Origin: Variovorax sp. J22G73
Lineage (GTDB): Bacteria; Pseudomonadota; Gammaproteobacteria; Burkholderiales; Burkholderiaceae_C
Length of the DNA stretch: 64,000 nucleotides
Direction of reading: 5' to 3'
Assembly: GCF_030317035.1 (NCBI RefSeq)
Contig: NZ_JASZYK010000012.1
Coordinates: forward strand, 62,001-126,000
Program-made: the position numbers and the translations under genes
Notes under the pieces: generated by a model
The model's database searches: none
Told to the model about the DNA's origin: nothing
The model's input: the letters and a program-made list of their open reading frames with translations, nothing else
Part shown: in pieces, positions 52,102-60,526 of the stretch
Numbering within the stretch: the first letter of the stretch is position 1
How the letters are laid out: every line of letters starts with the position of its first letter

Positions 52102-53136
52102 TCAGGCGGGGCCGAGGGTGCCTTGAGCCTTCGGCAGTGGCCCGAGTTCGCGCTCGCTCGGGTGCGCGAAGTAGAACCACTCGGTGCCGGGCAGCGCCAC
52201 GGCGTTCGGGAACACGATGAAGCCGTCGCCCGGCGCGCTCACCAGCGTGCCGTCGTGGCGCATGCCGATGGGCTCGCCGCGCTGCACGGCGTCGAAGGTG
52301 GCCCAGTCGCGCACGAAGCTGTCTTCTTCGTGCAGGCGGTCGGTCACGCTGGCCAGGCGCAGCAGCGTGGGCTGCGCCGACGCGGCAGGCAGGCCGTCGG
52401 GCAGCGCCGCCATGCCCAGCAGCGCGAGCGTGCGCCGAATGGCGCGCCATGCCACCTCGGGCGCCTGCGGGTCCAGGTGCTGGCCGCATTCGAGCGTGAC
52501 GCCGTAGCCGCCCTGGCTGCGGATGTATTCGTTGGTGCCGCGGCCGAAATCGAGCGCGGCCTCGTCGGCCGGCGCGCCGCCCGCGCGCTGCGCGAGGCCG
52601 GCGGCGTAGATGTCGAGCCAGCCTTCCACCACGATGGGCGTGCCGATGTGCAGCGCCAGCTGGCCCTCTTCGAACGAGCGGGCGAAGGGCTCCAGCGTGC
52701 CGCTGTTGTCGCGCGGGCCGATCATGGAAAACGCCTCGCCCTCGCTCTGGAAGGAATGCAGGTCGAGCAGCACGTCGTGGCGCGCGATGAGCGGCGCCAG
52801 CACGTTGGTGATGCGGGCCTCGTAGTCGGCGGGCTGCTCGCTGGGGCGAAACAGCCGGTTGAGGTTGCGCTCGCCTTCCCGCCGCAGGCGCCGTCGCGCG
52901 AGCGGGTTGGCCACGGGCACCAGGGTGAGTTCGCCGCGCCGCAGCTCAAGCGCGCCGGCCTCGAGCTCGGCCACGATGCGCTCGATGCCCAGCGTGCCAG
53001 AGACCTCGTCGCCATGCACCCCGCCCAGCACGAGCAGCCGCGGGCCGGGGGTGAGCGAGGCGAAGGTGTAGATGCGCAGGCTGTCGGTGGCCAAGCCAGC
53101 GAGACCGGCGAGACTGGCGTGGGGATCGGTGGACAT
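52102..53136 (-). CDS. Succinylglutamate desuccinylase/aspartoacylase-family hydrolase
   Basis: Product of 344 residues with the zinc site of M14-like deacylases: H41-G-D-E44 (LGGVHGDEVSG), His127 in LLDLHSF, and the catalytic Glu in GVTLECGQH. The C-terminal part is the usual beta domain. Family members remove acyl groups from amino acids or peptides; the exact substrate cannot be told. No arginine-catabolism (ast) genes are nearby, so AstE is unlikely. The N-terminus carries a short LAGLAGLA repeat. Confidence 0.82.
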   Translation of the reverse strand: MSTDPHASLAGLAGLATDSLRIYTFASLTPGPRLLVLGGVHGDEVSGTLGIERIVAELEAGALELRRGELTLVPVANPLARRRLRREGERNLNRLFRPSEQPADYEARITNVLAPLIARHDVLLDLHSFQSEGEAFSMIGPRDNSGTLEPFARSFEEGQLALHIGTPIVVEGWLDIYAAGLAQRAGGAPADEAALDFGRGTNEYIRSQGGYGVTLECGQHLDPQAPEVAWRAIRRTLALLGMAALPDGLPAASAQPTLLRLASVTDRLHEEDSFVRDWATFDAVQRGEPIGMRHDGTLVSAPGDGFIVFPNAVALPGTEWFYFAHPSERELGPLPKAQGTLGPA

Positions 53137-53313
53137 GCGGAGGATTATTGCGGAGGCACCTTGCCGGAAGCAAAGATGGCAGCATGGCCGCTACGCAATC
53201 GATAGCGGTCAATCACATGCCTATTCGCATGCCTACAGGGGCAGGCTTGCCTGTCCTACCGGCCTGGCGCCGCGGGCGCGGCACGCTTGCAGCCACTACA
53301 AGGAGCAGCCGCC

Positions 53314-53577
53314 ATGAACACGAAGACGAACACGAAAACCCAGCCCAGCGACAAGACCGCCGACGCGAACGACGGCAAGACCAAGGTGCAGCAAGGTGGC
53401 GAAGCCGCCCCGCGGCTGCCCAACGAGCACGACCAGTCGTCAGACAGCCAGCAGACGCAGGACGGGCAGGCCCCCGAGGTGGGCCGCAAGGCGCATGACG
53501 ACGTGGAGCGCGGCGTGGTCGACACCGACCGCGGTCCGGAGGCCGACCGGGTCTACAACGACAAGGTCAAGCGCTAG
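53314..53577 (+). CDS. Small hydrophilic low-complexity protein
   Basis: Product of 87 residues from ATG 53314, with an AAGGAG site 9 bases upstream. Composition is rich in Asp, Gln, Lys, Asn and Thr with no hydrophobic core (MNTKTNTKTQPSDKTADAND at the start, DRGPEADRVYNDKVKR at the end). It has the look of small stress-induced, hydrophilin-like proteins, but no family is recognised. It stands alone and converges on rpe with a 40-base gap. Confidence 0.65.
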   Translation: MNTKTNTKTQPSDKTADANDGKTKVQQGGEAAPRLPNEHDQSSDSQQTQDGQAPEVGRKAHDDVERGVVDTDRGPEADRVYNDKVKR

Positions 53578-53617
53578 ACACTGCCTGAAACAGGCGCCTG
53601 AATGAAGACGCTGGAGA

Positions 53618-54313
53618 TCAGGCCGCCGGAATGCTGGCGAGCTGCTTGCGCATGTCGCCGATGACCGCGCCGTAGTCCTTGGCGTTGAAGATGGCGCTGC
53701 CCGCCACGAAGGTGTCGGCGCCGGCCGAGGCCACGCGCGCGATGTTGTCGATCTTGATGCCGCCGTCCACCTCGAGGCGGATGTCGCGCCCGCTCTGCTC
53801 GATGCGCTTGCGTGCGAGTTCGATCTTGCGCAGCGCCGAGTCGATGAAGCTCTGGCCGCCGAAGCCGGGGTTCACGCTCATGATCAGGATCAGGTCGATG
53901 TCGTCGATGGCCCAGTCCAGCGCTTCCAGCCCCAGCCCGGGGTTGAACACCAGCCCGGCCTTGCAGCCCGCGCCCTTGATGGCCTGGATGCTGCGGTTCA
54001 CGTGCGGCGAGGCATCGGGGTGGAAGCTGATGTAGTCGGCGCCCGCTTCCGCGAAGGAGGCCGCCAGCGCGTCGACCGGCTGGATCATCAGGTGCACGTC
54101 GATGGGCACGGGGGTGCCGTCGGCTTTCTTGGCGTAGGGCTTGAGCGCGTGGCAGATCATCGGGCCGAAGGTCAGGTTCGGCACGTAGTGGTTGTCCATC
54201 ACGTCGAAGTGGATCCAGTCGGCGCCGGCCGCGATCACGTCGGTCAGTTCTTTGCCGAGGTGCGCGAAGTCGGCGGACAGGATGGAGGGCGCGATGCGAA
54301 ACGGGGTGCTCAT
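53618..54313 (-). CDS. rpe: Ribulose-phosphate 3-epimerase
   Basis: Product of 231 residues, standard length. TIM-barrel signatures: IAPSILSADF, the metal and acid residues in WIHFDVMDNHYVPNLTFGP, DVHLMI, SVNPGFGGQSF and LEVDGGI. It interconverts ribulose 5-phosphate and xylulose 5-phosphate in the pentose phosphate and Calvin pathways. It is divergent from apaG with a 60-base gap, an arrangement common in related bacteria. Confidence 0.98.
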   Translation of the reverse strand: MSTPFRIAPSILSADFAHLGKELTDVIAAGADWIHFDVMDNHYVPNLTFGPMICHALKPYAKKADGTPVPIDVHLMIQPVDALAASFAEAGADYISFHPDASPHVNRSIQAIKGAGCKAGLVFNPGLGLEALDWAIDDIDLILIMSVNPGFGGQSFIDSALRKIELARKRIEQSGRDIRLEVDGGIKIDNIARVASAGADTFVAGSAIFNAKDYGAVIGDMRKQLASIPAA

Positions 54314-54373
54314 AACCCCCGATTCTCGCAGCCGATGGAAGTCCGACGAAAGGCCTCCGTTACCATGCGCCCC

Positions 54374-54769
54374 ATGTCAAACAGCCCCTTCAGCGTCCAG
54401 GTCGAACCGCGCTACCTGGCCGAGCAGTCTTCCCCCACGGACAACATCTACACGTTTTCGTACGCGGTCACCGTCACGAACACGGGGTCGGTGGCGGCGC
54501 AGCTGATCGCACGCCACTGGCTCATCAACGACGCCTCGGGCCACCCGCAAGAGGTGAAGGGCCTGGGCGTGATCGGGCAGCAGCCGCTGCTGGCGCCGGG
54601 CGAATCCTTCCGTTACACGAGCGGCTGCCGCCTGCAGGCGCCCAGCGGCACCATGCACGGCAGCTACCTGGTGGTGACCGAAGAAGGCGAACGCTTCGAC
54701 GTGACCATCCCGATGTTCGTGCTCGAGGCCGACGTGGGCGGCGCACCTGTCTCGCGCGTTCTGCATTAG
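54374..54769 (+). CDS. apaG: ApaG (DUF525) protein
   Basis: Product of 131 residues from ATG 54374 (MSNSPFSVQVEPRYL); an ATG nine bases upstream is possible. The core YAVTVTNTGSVAAQLIARHWLINDASG, GVIGQQPLLAPGESFRYTSGCRL and GTMHGSYLVV is diagnostic of ApaG, an immunoglobulin-like fold of uncertain role (possibly nucleotide or protein binding). Length agrees with the family. Confidence 0.96.
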   Translation: MSNSPFSVQVEPRYLAEQSSPTDNIYTFSYAVTVTNTGSVAAQLIARHWLINDASGHPQEVKGLGVIGQQPLLAPGESFRYTSGCRLQAPSGTMHGSYLVVTEEGERFDVTIPMFVLEADVGGAPVSRVLH

Positions 54770-54866
54770 CGCTCCCCCAGGCTTCGCGCACTGCGTGTCG
54801 CTTCTCTTCCCCCTCCCCGGGGGCGACACCGGCGGCCCGGCAAAGCCGGTTCCGCGGTGTCTCTTG
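54770..54866. repeat. Intergenic repeat element with hairpins after apaG
   Basis: The stretch right after the apaG stop holds CCCCTCCCCGGGG-type symmetry and a perfect hairpin CCGGC-AAA-GCCGG at 54837-54849, followed by TTCCGCGGTGTC. The composition and motif chain look like a dispersed intergenic repeat. It separates apaG from the next gene and may end apaG transcripts. Confidence 0.55.
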
Positions 54867-54893
54867 AATTGAATTGCTGAACTCCCGACTCTC

Positions 54894-56891
54894 ATGGCTG
54901 CCGCATCGCGCGACTTGCAGGGGCTGCTTGCCGGCCTCGACCCGACAGCCGACGTGGCGCAGCGCCACATCTGGCTCATCGACCTCTTCGACTGGCTGCG
55001 CGGCGACCGTGCGTCGCCCCAGGCGGCGATGGGCCGCGTGCAGCTGCTGCTCGACGCCATCGAGGCGCGGCCCGAGCTGCGCGAGCGCCTGCGCGCCTGG
55101 TGGCGCGCCTTCACGCGGGCGGTCGACCTGACCACGCTGCTGGCCGACTACGGCTTCGCGCCGCGCACCGCCTTCGCCAGCGAGCTGGCCGAGCGGCTGC
55201 GCCGCAAGATACTGCCGGGCACGCCCGAGACCACCGACGCATCGGACCTGTTCCGAATGGTGCTGCCGGGCGTGTTCGACGCGGGCTGGATCGCGCTGCT
55301 CGACGACACGCAGCTCGCGCGCATCGGCGCGTTGCTGGCCGATGCCTCGCCGGACGGCCCGCTGGGCGACCCGATCGATGCCGACGCCGCCCCGCGCTGG
55401 CGCCACACCGTGATGGACGCCGTGACCTACTGCGCCAGCCAGGTGGTGGCCGCCGGCTTCTCGCCGGAGCTGCGCCTGCGCATGAGCGCCGAGCTGGGCG
55501 CCGCGCGCCCCTTTCATTCGCTGATGGCCGACCTGGACCACCTGCGCGAGCAGATGTTCGTGCAGCCGCGCGACGCGCAGGCGCTGCAGGCGGCCTTCGT
55601 CGCCTTTCGCGACCGGCTGGAGGCCTGCCGCGCGGTCACGTCGTCGGTCTACACGCACCTGGAAGACAACGGCATCTCCGTGGGCCTGGTGTTCCGGCTG
55701 CGGCAGCTGCGCGAGCGGGTGCTGCGCATTCGCGAGCTGCTCGACTGCCTCATGTCGCCCACGCCCGCGCCCAGCGTGGCGCGGCTGGTCGGCAAGCTGG
55801 TGCTGGCCGGCGGTGAGCGCAACAGCATACGCGCGCTGATCGCCTCCAACTCGTCGATGCTGGCCGCCAAGGTGACCGAGCGCAGCGCCGAGACCGGCGA
55901 GCACTACATCACCCGCGACCGCGCCAGCTACGCGCAGATGGTGAAGAAGGCCGCGGGCGGCGGCGCGCTCACCGCCCTCACGGTGCTGCTGAAGTTCAGC
56001 ATCTACGCGCTGGGGCTGTCGGCCTTCTGGAGCGGGCTGGGCGCCGGCCTCATGTATGCGGCCAGCTTCGTCGCGATCCAGCTGCTGCACCTGACGCTGG
56101 CCACCAAGCAGCCCGCCATGACCGCGCCGGCGCTGGCCGCGCGGCTGCGCGACATCAAGTCGGACGGCGCGGTGGGCGACTTTGTCGACGAGGTCGCCAA
56201 CCTCGTGCGCTCGCAGGTCGCCGCCGTGCTGGGCAACGTGCTGGTGGTGGTGCCGGCGATGCTGGCGGTGGCGCTGCTGGTGCAGGCGGCGCGGGGGCGG
56301 CCGCTGCTCGACGCGGCGCATGCCGCGGCCACGCTCGATTCGCTGTCGCTGCTCGGCCCGACTGCGCTTTACGCGGCAATCACCGGCATCCTGCTGTTTT
56401 CGGCCAGCATCATCGCCGGTTGGACAGAAAACGCCTTTGTCCTGCATCGCCTGGACTCCGCCATGCGTTACAACCCCCGCATCGGCGCCTTTCTGGGCGC
56501 CGCCCGGGCCCGACGCTGGGCCGACTTCATGCGCACACACATCTCAGGCTTCGCCTCCAACATCTCGCTGGGACTCATGCTCGGACTGCTGCCCGCGTTC
56601 GCGGGTTTCTTCGGGCTCGGGCTGGATGTGCGGCACGTGACACTGTCGGCCGGGCAGATTGCCGCGGCGGCCGCCTCCACGGGCCTCGCGGTGCTGCAGC
56701 AGCCCGCCCTGTGGTGGGCGGTGGCGGCCATTCCGGTCATTGGCGCGCTCAATGTGAGCGTGAGTTTCTATTTCGCTTTCCGGCTGGCGCTGCGCGCGCA
56801 CAGCGTGAGCCTGGGCGACCGCGCACGCATCCGCAGCGCGATCTGGGCACGCTGGCGCAGCCGGCCGGTGAGCTTCTTCCTACCTGCATGA
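54894..56891 (+). CDS. Gcr-family 'site-specific recombinase' membrane protein (COG4389-like)
   Basis: Product of 665 residues. A soluble helical N-terminal half (DLTTLLADYGFAPRTAFASELAERLRRKILP) is followed by at least five hydrophobic segments from about 365 on (LTVLLKFSIYALGLSAFW, LVVVPAMLAVALLVQAA, LYAAITGILLFSASIIAGW, ISLGLMLGLLPAFAGFFGLGLD, ALWWAVAAIPVIGALNVSVSFYF). It matches proteins annotated as site-specific recombinase Gcr, but it has neither the tyrosine (R-H-R-Y) nor the serine recombinase catalytic pattern, so that label is doubtful. The stop overlaps the antiporter start (ATGA), which argues for an envelope role. Confidence 0.75.
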   Translation: MAAASRDLQGLLAGLDPTADVAQRHIWLIDLFDWLRGDRASPQAAMGRVQLLLDAIEARPELRERLRAWWRAFTRAVDLTTLLADYGFAPRTAFASELAERLRRKILPGTPETTDASDLFRMVLPGVFDAGWIALLDDTQLARIGALLADASPDGPLGDPIDADAAPRWRHTVMDAVTYCASQVVAAGFSPELRLRMSAELGAARPFHSLMADLDHLREQMFVQPRDAQALQAAFVAFRDRLEACRAVTSSVYTHLEDNGISVGLVFRLRQLRERVLRIRELLDCLMSPTPAPSVARLVGKLVLAGGERNSIRALIASNSSMLAAKVTERSAETGEHYITRDRASYAQMVKKAAGGGALTALTVLLKFSIYALGLSAFWSGLGAGLMYAASFVAIQLLHLTLATKQPAMTAPALAARLRDIKSDGAVGDFVDEVANLVRSQVAAVLGNVLVVVPAMLAVALLVQAARGRPLLDAAHAAATLDSLSLLGPTALYAAITGILLFSASIIAGWTENAFVLHRLDSAMRYNPRIGAFLGAARARRWADFMRTHISGFASNISLGLMLGLLPAFAGFFGLGLDVRHVTLSAGQIAAAAASTGLAVLQQPALWWAVAAIPVIGALNVSVSFYFAFRLALRAHSVSLGDRARIRSAIWARWRSRPVSFFLPA

Positions 56892-58159
56892 ACCTGACGA
56901 GCTTCTTCAACGATCTGCTGGGCTTCTGGTCCGAATGGGTGCGCCCCTCGGCCGGCCTGCCCACGGTGCTGTGGTCGCTGCTGCTGGCCGCGGCCGCGGC
57001 CTCCGGCCACCTGGTGCAGCGCTACCTGGGGCTGCCCAAGGTCATCGGCTATTCGCTGGTGGGCGCGGTGGTGGGCTTTGCCGGCTTCGAGGGCGCCATC
57101 TGGCCGCTGCGCGGGCTGAGCCTGTTCCTGCTGGAGCTCGGCGTGGCCGTGGTGCTGTTCGAGGCCGGCGGGCGGCTGCCGCTGCGCTGGTTTCGCCACA
57201 ACCCGATGGTGCTGGTGCAAAGCCTGCTGGAAGCCACGCTCACCTACTTCGGCGTGTACTGGATATTGACGCTGCTCGGCCTGCCCGAGCCGGTGGCCAA
57301 CCCCATCGCGCTGATGGCGATCGTCGCCTCGCCCGCGGTGCTGAGCCGCGTGATCATCGACACCCGCGCCGCCGGCCCCGTTACCGAGCGCGCCATGACG
57401 CTGGCCACGCTCAACACCTTCTACGCGCTGGCGCTGGGCTACGCGCAGGCCGGGCTCATCGAGCGCGCGCCGCAGACGCTGCTGCAAAAGCTCTACCCGG
57501 TGGCGGTGGTGCTGGGCCTGTCGTTCGTGGTGGGCGGCATCATGGCGCTGGCGCTGCGCTCGGCCCTGCGGGTGATGAGCCCGACCAGCGAGAACACCTC
57601 CATCCTGCTGCTGGCGATCATCGCGGCCGGCGCCGCGCTCACCGCGCACATCGGCGGCTCGGCGCCGCTGGCCGCGCTCATCGGCGGCGTGCTGCTGAAA
57701 ACGCTCAACCCCAAGCCCTGGGCCTGGCAACGCCAACTCGGTACGGCCGCCTCGCTGCTGACCATGCTGATGTTCGTGCTGGTGTCCATCGTGGCGGCGC
57801 AGGCCGACTGGACATTGCCCGTGGCCAGCGTGGTGCTGGCGGTGATCGGCGTGCGCCTGGTCACCAAGATCGCCGGCGTGGCCATTGCCAACCCCGGCAG
57901 CGGCGCCAGCTGGAAGCAGGCGTTCTGGGTGGGCTGCGCGATGTCGCCGCTGTCGTCGATCGCGCTGCTCATCGCCTCCAATTTCGCGACCGCCTCTCCG
58001 CTGCTGGGCACCATGATCACGCAGGTTGCGCTGCCCTCCATCCTGCTGATGGAAGTGGTGGGCGCGGTGCTGGCCACGGTGGCCATCCACGCGGTGGGCG
58101 AGAGTTCGGTGCCCTGGGCGCCCCAGGCCTTCAGCACCACCGAGGACACGCAGCGATGA
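56888..58159 (+). CDS. CPA2-type cation:proton antiporter
   Basis: Product of 423 residues with about 12 membrane segments. Conserved features: LVGAVVGFAGFEGAIWPLRGLSLFLLELGVAVVLFEAGGRLPLRWF (KefB/GerN-type motif), and IAAGAALTAHIGGSAPLAALIGGVLLKT. It belongs to the Na+/H+ exchanger superfamily and lacks the C-terminal TrkA-N domain of Kef systems. It overlaps the upstream Gcr-like gene and the downstream ybdK-like gene by four bases each, so the three are translationally coupled. Confidence 0.88.
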   Translation: MNLTSFFNDLLGFWSEWVRPSAGLPTVLWSLLLAAAAASGHLVQRYLGLPKVIGYSLVGAVVGFAGFEGAIWPLRGLSLFLLELGVAVVLFEAGGRLPLRWFRHNPMVLVQSLLEATLTYFGVYWILTLLGLPEPVANPIALMAIVASPAVLSRVIIDTRAAGPVTERAMTLATLNTFYALALGYAQAGLIERAPQTLLQKLYPVAVVLGLSFVVGGIMALALRSALRVMSPTSENTSILLLAIIAAGAALTAHIGGSAPLAALIGGVLLKTLNPKPWAWQRQLGTAASLLTMLMFVLVSIVAAQADWTLPVASVVLAVIGVRLVTKIAGVAIANPGSGASWKQAFWVGCAMSPLSSIALLIASNFATASPLLGTMITQVALPSILLMEVVGAVLATVAIHAVGESSVPWAPQAFSTTEDTQR

Positions 58160-59364
58160 GCACGGCAGTGAACACCCCCTTCGACCCCGACAGCGACGAC
58201 TTCCGCTCGGCCCCGTTGCCGGTCGACCCCGACAGCCGCACCGTCAAGCTCGAGCCCTTCAACAAGTCGGAGGCGCTGTCGCTGGGCGTGGAGCTGGAGC
58301 TGCAGCTCGTGAACACGCACGACTACGACCTGGCCCCCTACGCGGAGGACATGCTGCGCCTGATGGCGCAAACCCCGCTGCCCGGCAGCGTGGTGCCCGA
58401 GATGACCTCGAGCATGATCGAGATCTCGACCGACATCTGCCACTCGGCGCAGGACGTGATCACGCAGCTTTCGCCCATTCGGGAGGCGCTCATCCGCAAT
58501 GCCGACAAGCTCAACATCGCGGTGGTGGGCGGCGGCACGCATGCCTTCCAGCAGTGGCACGAGCGGCGCATCTATGACAAACCGCGCTTTCGCGAACTGT
58601 CGGAGCTGTACGGCTACCTGAGCAAGCAGTTCACCATCTTCGGCCAGCACGTGCACATCGGCTGCCCCGACGCCGACGCGGCGCTGCTCATGCTGCACCG
58701 CATGTCGCGCTACATCCCGCACTTCATCGCGCTGTCGGCGTCTTCGCCCTTCGTGCAGGGGCAGGACACGCAGTTCGACTCGGCGCGGCTGAACTCGGTG
58801 TTCGCGTTTCCGCTGTCGGGCCGCGCGCCCTTCACCACCAGCTGGAAGGAGTTCGAGGCCTACTTCGAGCGCATGACCCGCACCGGCGTGGTCCGCAGCA
58901 TGAAGGACTTCTACTGGGACATCCGCCCCAAGCCCGAGTTCGGCACCATCGAGATCCGCGTGTTCGACACGCCGCTCACGGTGGAGCGCGCCGCGGCGCT
59001 GGCGGGCTACGTGCAGTCGCTGGCGGCGTGGTTCCTGCAGGAGCAGCCCTTCGAGCCTTGCGAGGACGACTACCTCGTGTACACCTACAACCGCTTCCAG
59101 GCCTGCCGATTCGGGCTGGACGCGGTGTACGTCGACCCGGCCACCGGCCAGCACATGCCGCTGCGCGAGCACATCCTGATGACGATGACGCAGCTCGAGT
59201 GGCACAGCGAGGCGCTCAACGCGACGCAGGCATTGGGCGAGCTGCGCACCAGCGTGGAGGCCAACCGCAACGACGCGCGCTGGCTGCGCGAGAAGCAGGG
59301 CAAGGAACGGCTGCTGGCCGAGGTGGTGCGCCAGGCCTCGCTGCGCTTTCGCGGGCAGGCCTGA
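58156..59364 (+). CDS. YbdK-family carboxylate-amine ligase (GCS2)
   Basis: Product of 402 residues. GCS2 signatures: LGVELELQLVN near residue 45, SMIEISTDICHSAQDV, GGGTHAFQQWHERRIYDKPRF, GQHVHIGCPD and EFGTIEIRVFDTPLT. Family members are glutamate-cysteine ligase-like ATP-dependent enzymes; E. coli YbdK shows weak activity and its true substrate is unknown. The start overlaps the antiporter stop. Pairing with a cation:proton antiporter recalls glutathione-linked Kef systems, but that link is speculative. Confidence 0.92.
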   Translation: MSTAVNTPFDPDSDDFRSAPLPVDPDSRTVKLEPFNKSEALSLGVELELQLVNTHDYDLAPYAEDMLRLMAQTPLPGSVVPEMTSSMIEISTDICHSAQDVITQLSPIREALIRNADKLNIAVVGGGTHAFQQWHERRIYDKPRFRELSELYGYLSKQFTIFGQHVHIGCPDADAALLMLHRMSRYIPHFIALSASSPFVQGQDTQFDSARLNSVFAFPLSGRAPFTTSWKEFEAYFERMTRTGVVRSMKDFYWDIRPKPEFGTIEIRVFDTPLTVERAAALAGYVQSLAAWFLQEQPFEPCEDDYLVYTYNRFQACRFGLDAVYVDPATGQHMPLREHILMTMTQLEWHSEALNATQALGELRTSVEANRNDARWLREKQGKERLLAEVVRQASLRFRGQA

Positions 59365-59402
59365 CGGGTCTGGTGGGCCTGACGGGCCTGACGGGCCTGC
59401 AT
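59363..59402. repeat. 9-bp tandem repeat between convergent genes
   Basis: Three to four copies of a GACGGGCCT unit fill most of the 52-base gap between the ybdK-like gene and the GlxA-type regulator. Confidence 0.75.
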
Positions 59403-59416
59403 GGAGGCCGGGGCCT

Positions 59417-60415
59417 TCAACCCGGCGCCGCGTCCTGCGAGAACTGCCTGCGGTACGCCGTGGGCGACACCTTGAACGCGCCCACGAAATGCTTGCGCAG
59501 CGACACCGCCGAGCCGAAGCCCGCGTCGGTCGCCACGCGCTCCACCGGCCGGTCGGTGGTTTCCAGCAGCCGCTGCGCCAGCGCGAGCCGCTGGTTCTGC
59601 AGCCACTGGCCGACGGTGGTGCCGGTGGATTCGCGAAAGCGCCGCGTGAAGGTGCGCCGGCTCATCAGCGCGCGCCCGGCCAGTGCGTCCAGCTCGTGCG
59701 CCGTGTGCAGGTGGCGCCCCAGCCATTCCAGCAGCGGCGTGAGGCGGTCGCGTTCCGCCGCGGCCGGCATCGGCTGCTGGATGTACTGCGCCTGCCCGCC
59801 CTGGCGATGCGGTGCCACCACCATGCGCCGTGCGGCGCGGTTGGCGGTCTCGGCGCCGTAGCGCACGCGCAGCAGGTGCAGGCAGCAGTCGATGCCTGCG
59901 GCGGTGCCGGCCGACGTGAGCACATCGCCGTCGTCGACGTACAGCACCTCGGGCTGCAGCGTGACCTTCGGGTATTGCCGCGCGAAGGCCTCCGCCAGGT
60001 TCCAGTGCGTGGTGGCCGGCCGGCCGTCGAGCAGGCCCGCCTCGGCCAGCACGAAGGCGCCCAGGCACAGCCCGACGATGGTGGCGCCGCGGCGGTGCGC
60101 GGCCTGCAAGGCGCGAATCAGCTCGGGCGGCGCGGGCCGGCCGTCGTCGCGCCACGAGGGCACCACCACGATCTGCGCGCGACGTATCACCTGGAGCCCG
60201 TGCTGCACGCCCAGCGTGAAGCCCGCGTTGGTCCGCAGGGGGCCGGGCTCGCTCGCGCACACGCGCAGGCGAAAACGCGGGGTGCCCGCTTCGGTGCGGT
60301 CCTCGCCGAACACCATGCAGGGCACGGAGAGGTGGAACGGGCTGATGCCGTCGAAGGCCACGACGGCGATGGTTTCAGCAGGGGACCCAGTGGTTTCGAC
60401 GGCGGCTTTTCGCAT
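59417..60415 (-). CDS. GlxA-type AraC-family transcriptional regulator
   Basis: Product of 332 residues. The N-terminal DJ-1/PfpI-like domain (IAVVAFDGISPFHLSVPCMVFGEDR, GLCLGAFVLAEAGLLDGRPATTHWN) is followed by a C-terminal AraC domain with two helix-turn-helix motifs (LDALAGRALMSRRTFTRRFRESTG and PVERVATDAGFGSAVSLRKHFVGAFKVSPTAYRRQF). Such regulators usually activate an adjacent divergent gene; here that is the isochorismatase-like hydrolase 111 bases away, a pairing seen in many proteobacteria. The effector is unknown. Confidence 0.93.
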   Translation of the reverse strand: MRKAAVETTGSPAETIAVVAFDGISPFHLSVPCMVFGEDRTEAGTPRFRLRVCASEPGPLRTNAGFTLGVQHGLQVIRRAQIVVVPSWRDDGRPAPPELIRALQAAHRRGATIVGLCLGAFVLAEAGLLDGRPATTHWNLAEAFARQYPKVTLQPEVLYVDDGDVLTSAGTAAGIDCCLHLLRVRYGAETANRAARRMVVAPHRQGGQAQYIQQPMPAAAERDRLTPLLEWLGRHLHTAHELDALAGRALMSRRTFTRRFRESTGTTVGQWLQNQRLALAQRLLETTDRPVERVATDAGFGSAVSLRKHFVGAFKVSPTAYRRQFSQDAAPG

Positions 60416-60526
60416 GGCCCGATGTTATCGATGAATGGCTGACGGGCCACTTTCGGCGCAAGGCCTCGAAGCGAAGAATCGGGCCATCGACATCCCCAAC
60501 CAACGACGCCACCAAGGACCCAGACC

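Noticed and set aside
54894..56891. True site-specific recombinase suggesting a mobile element
   Set aside because: No catalytic Arg/His/Tyr or Ser pattern, no att-like repeats and no mobile-element genes nearby.
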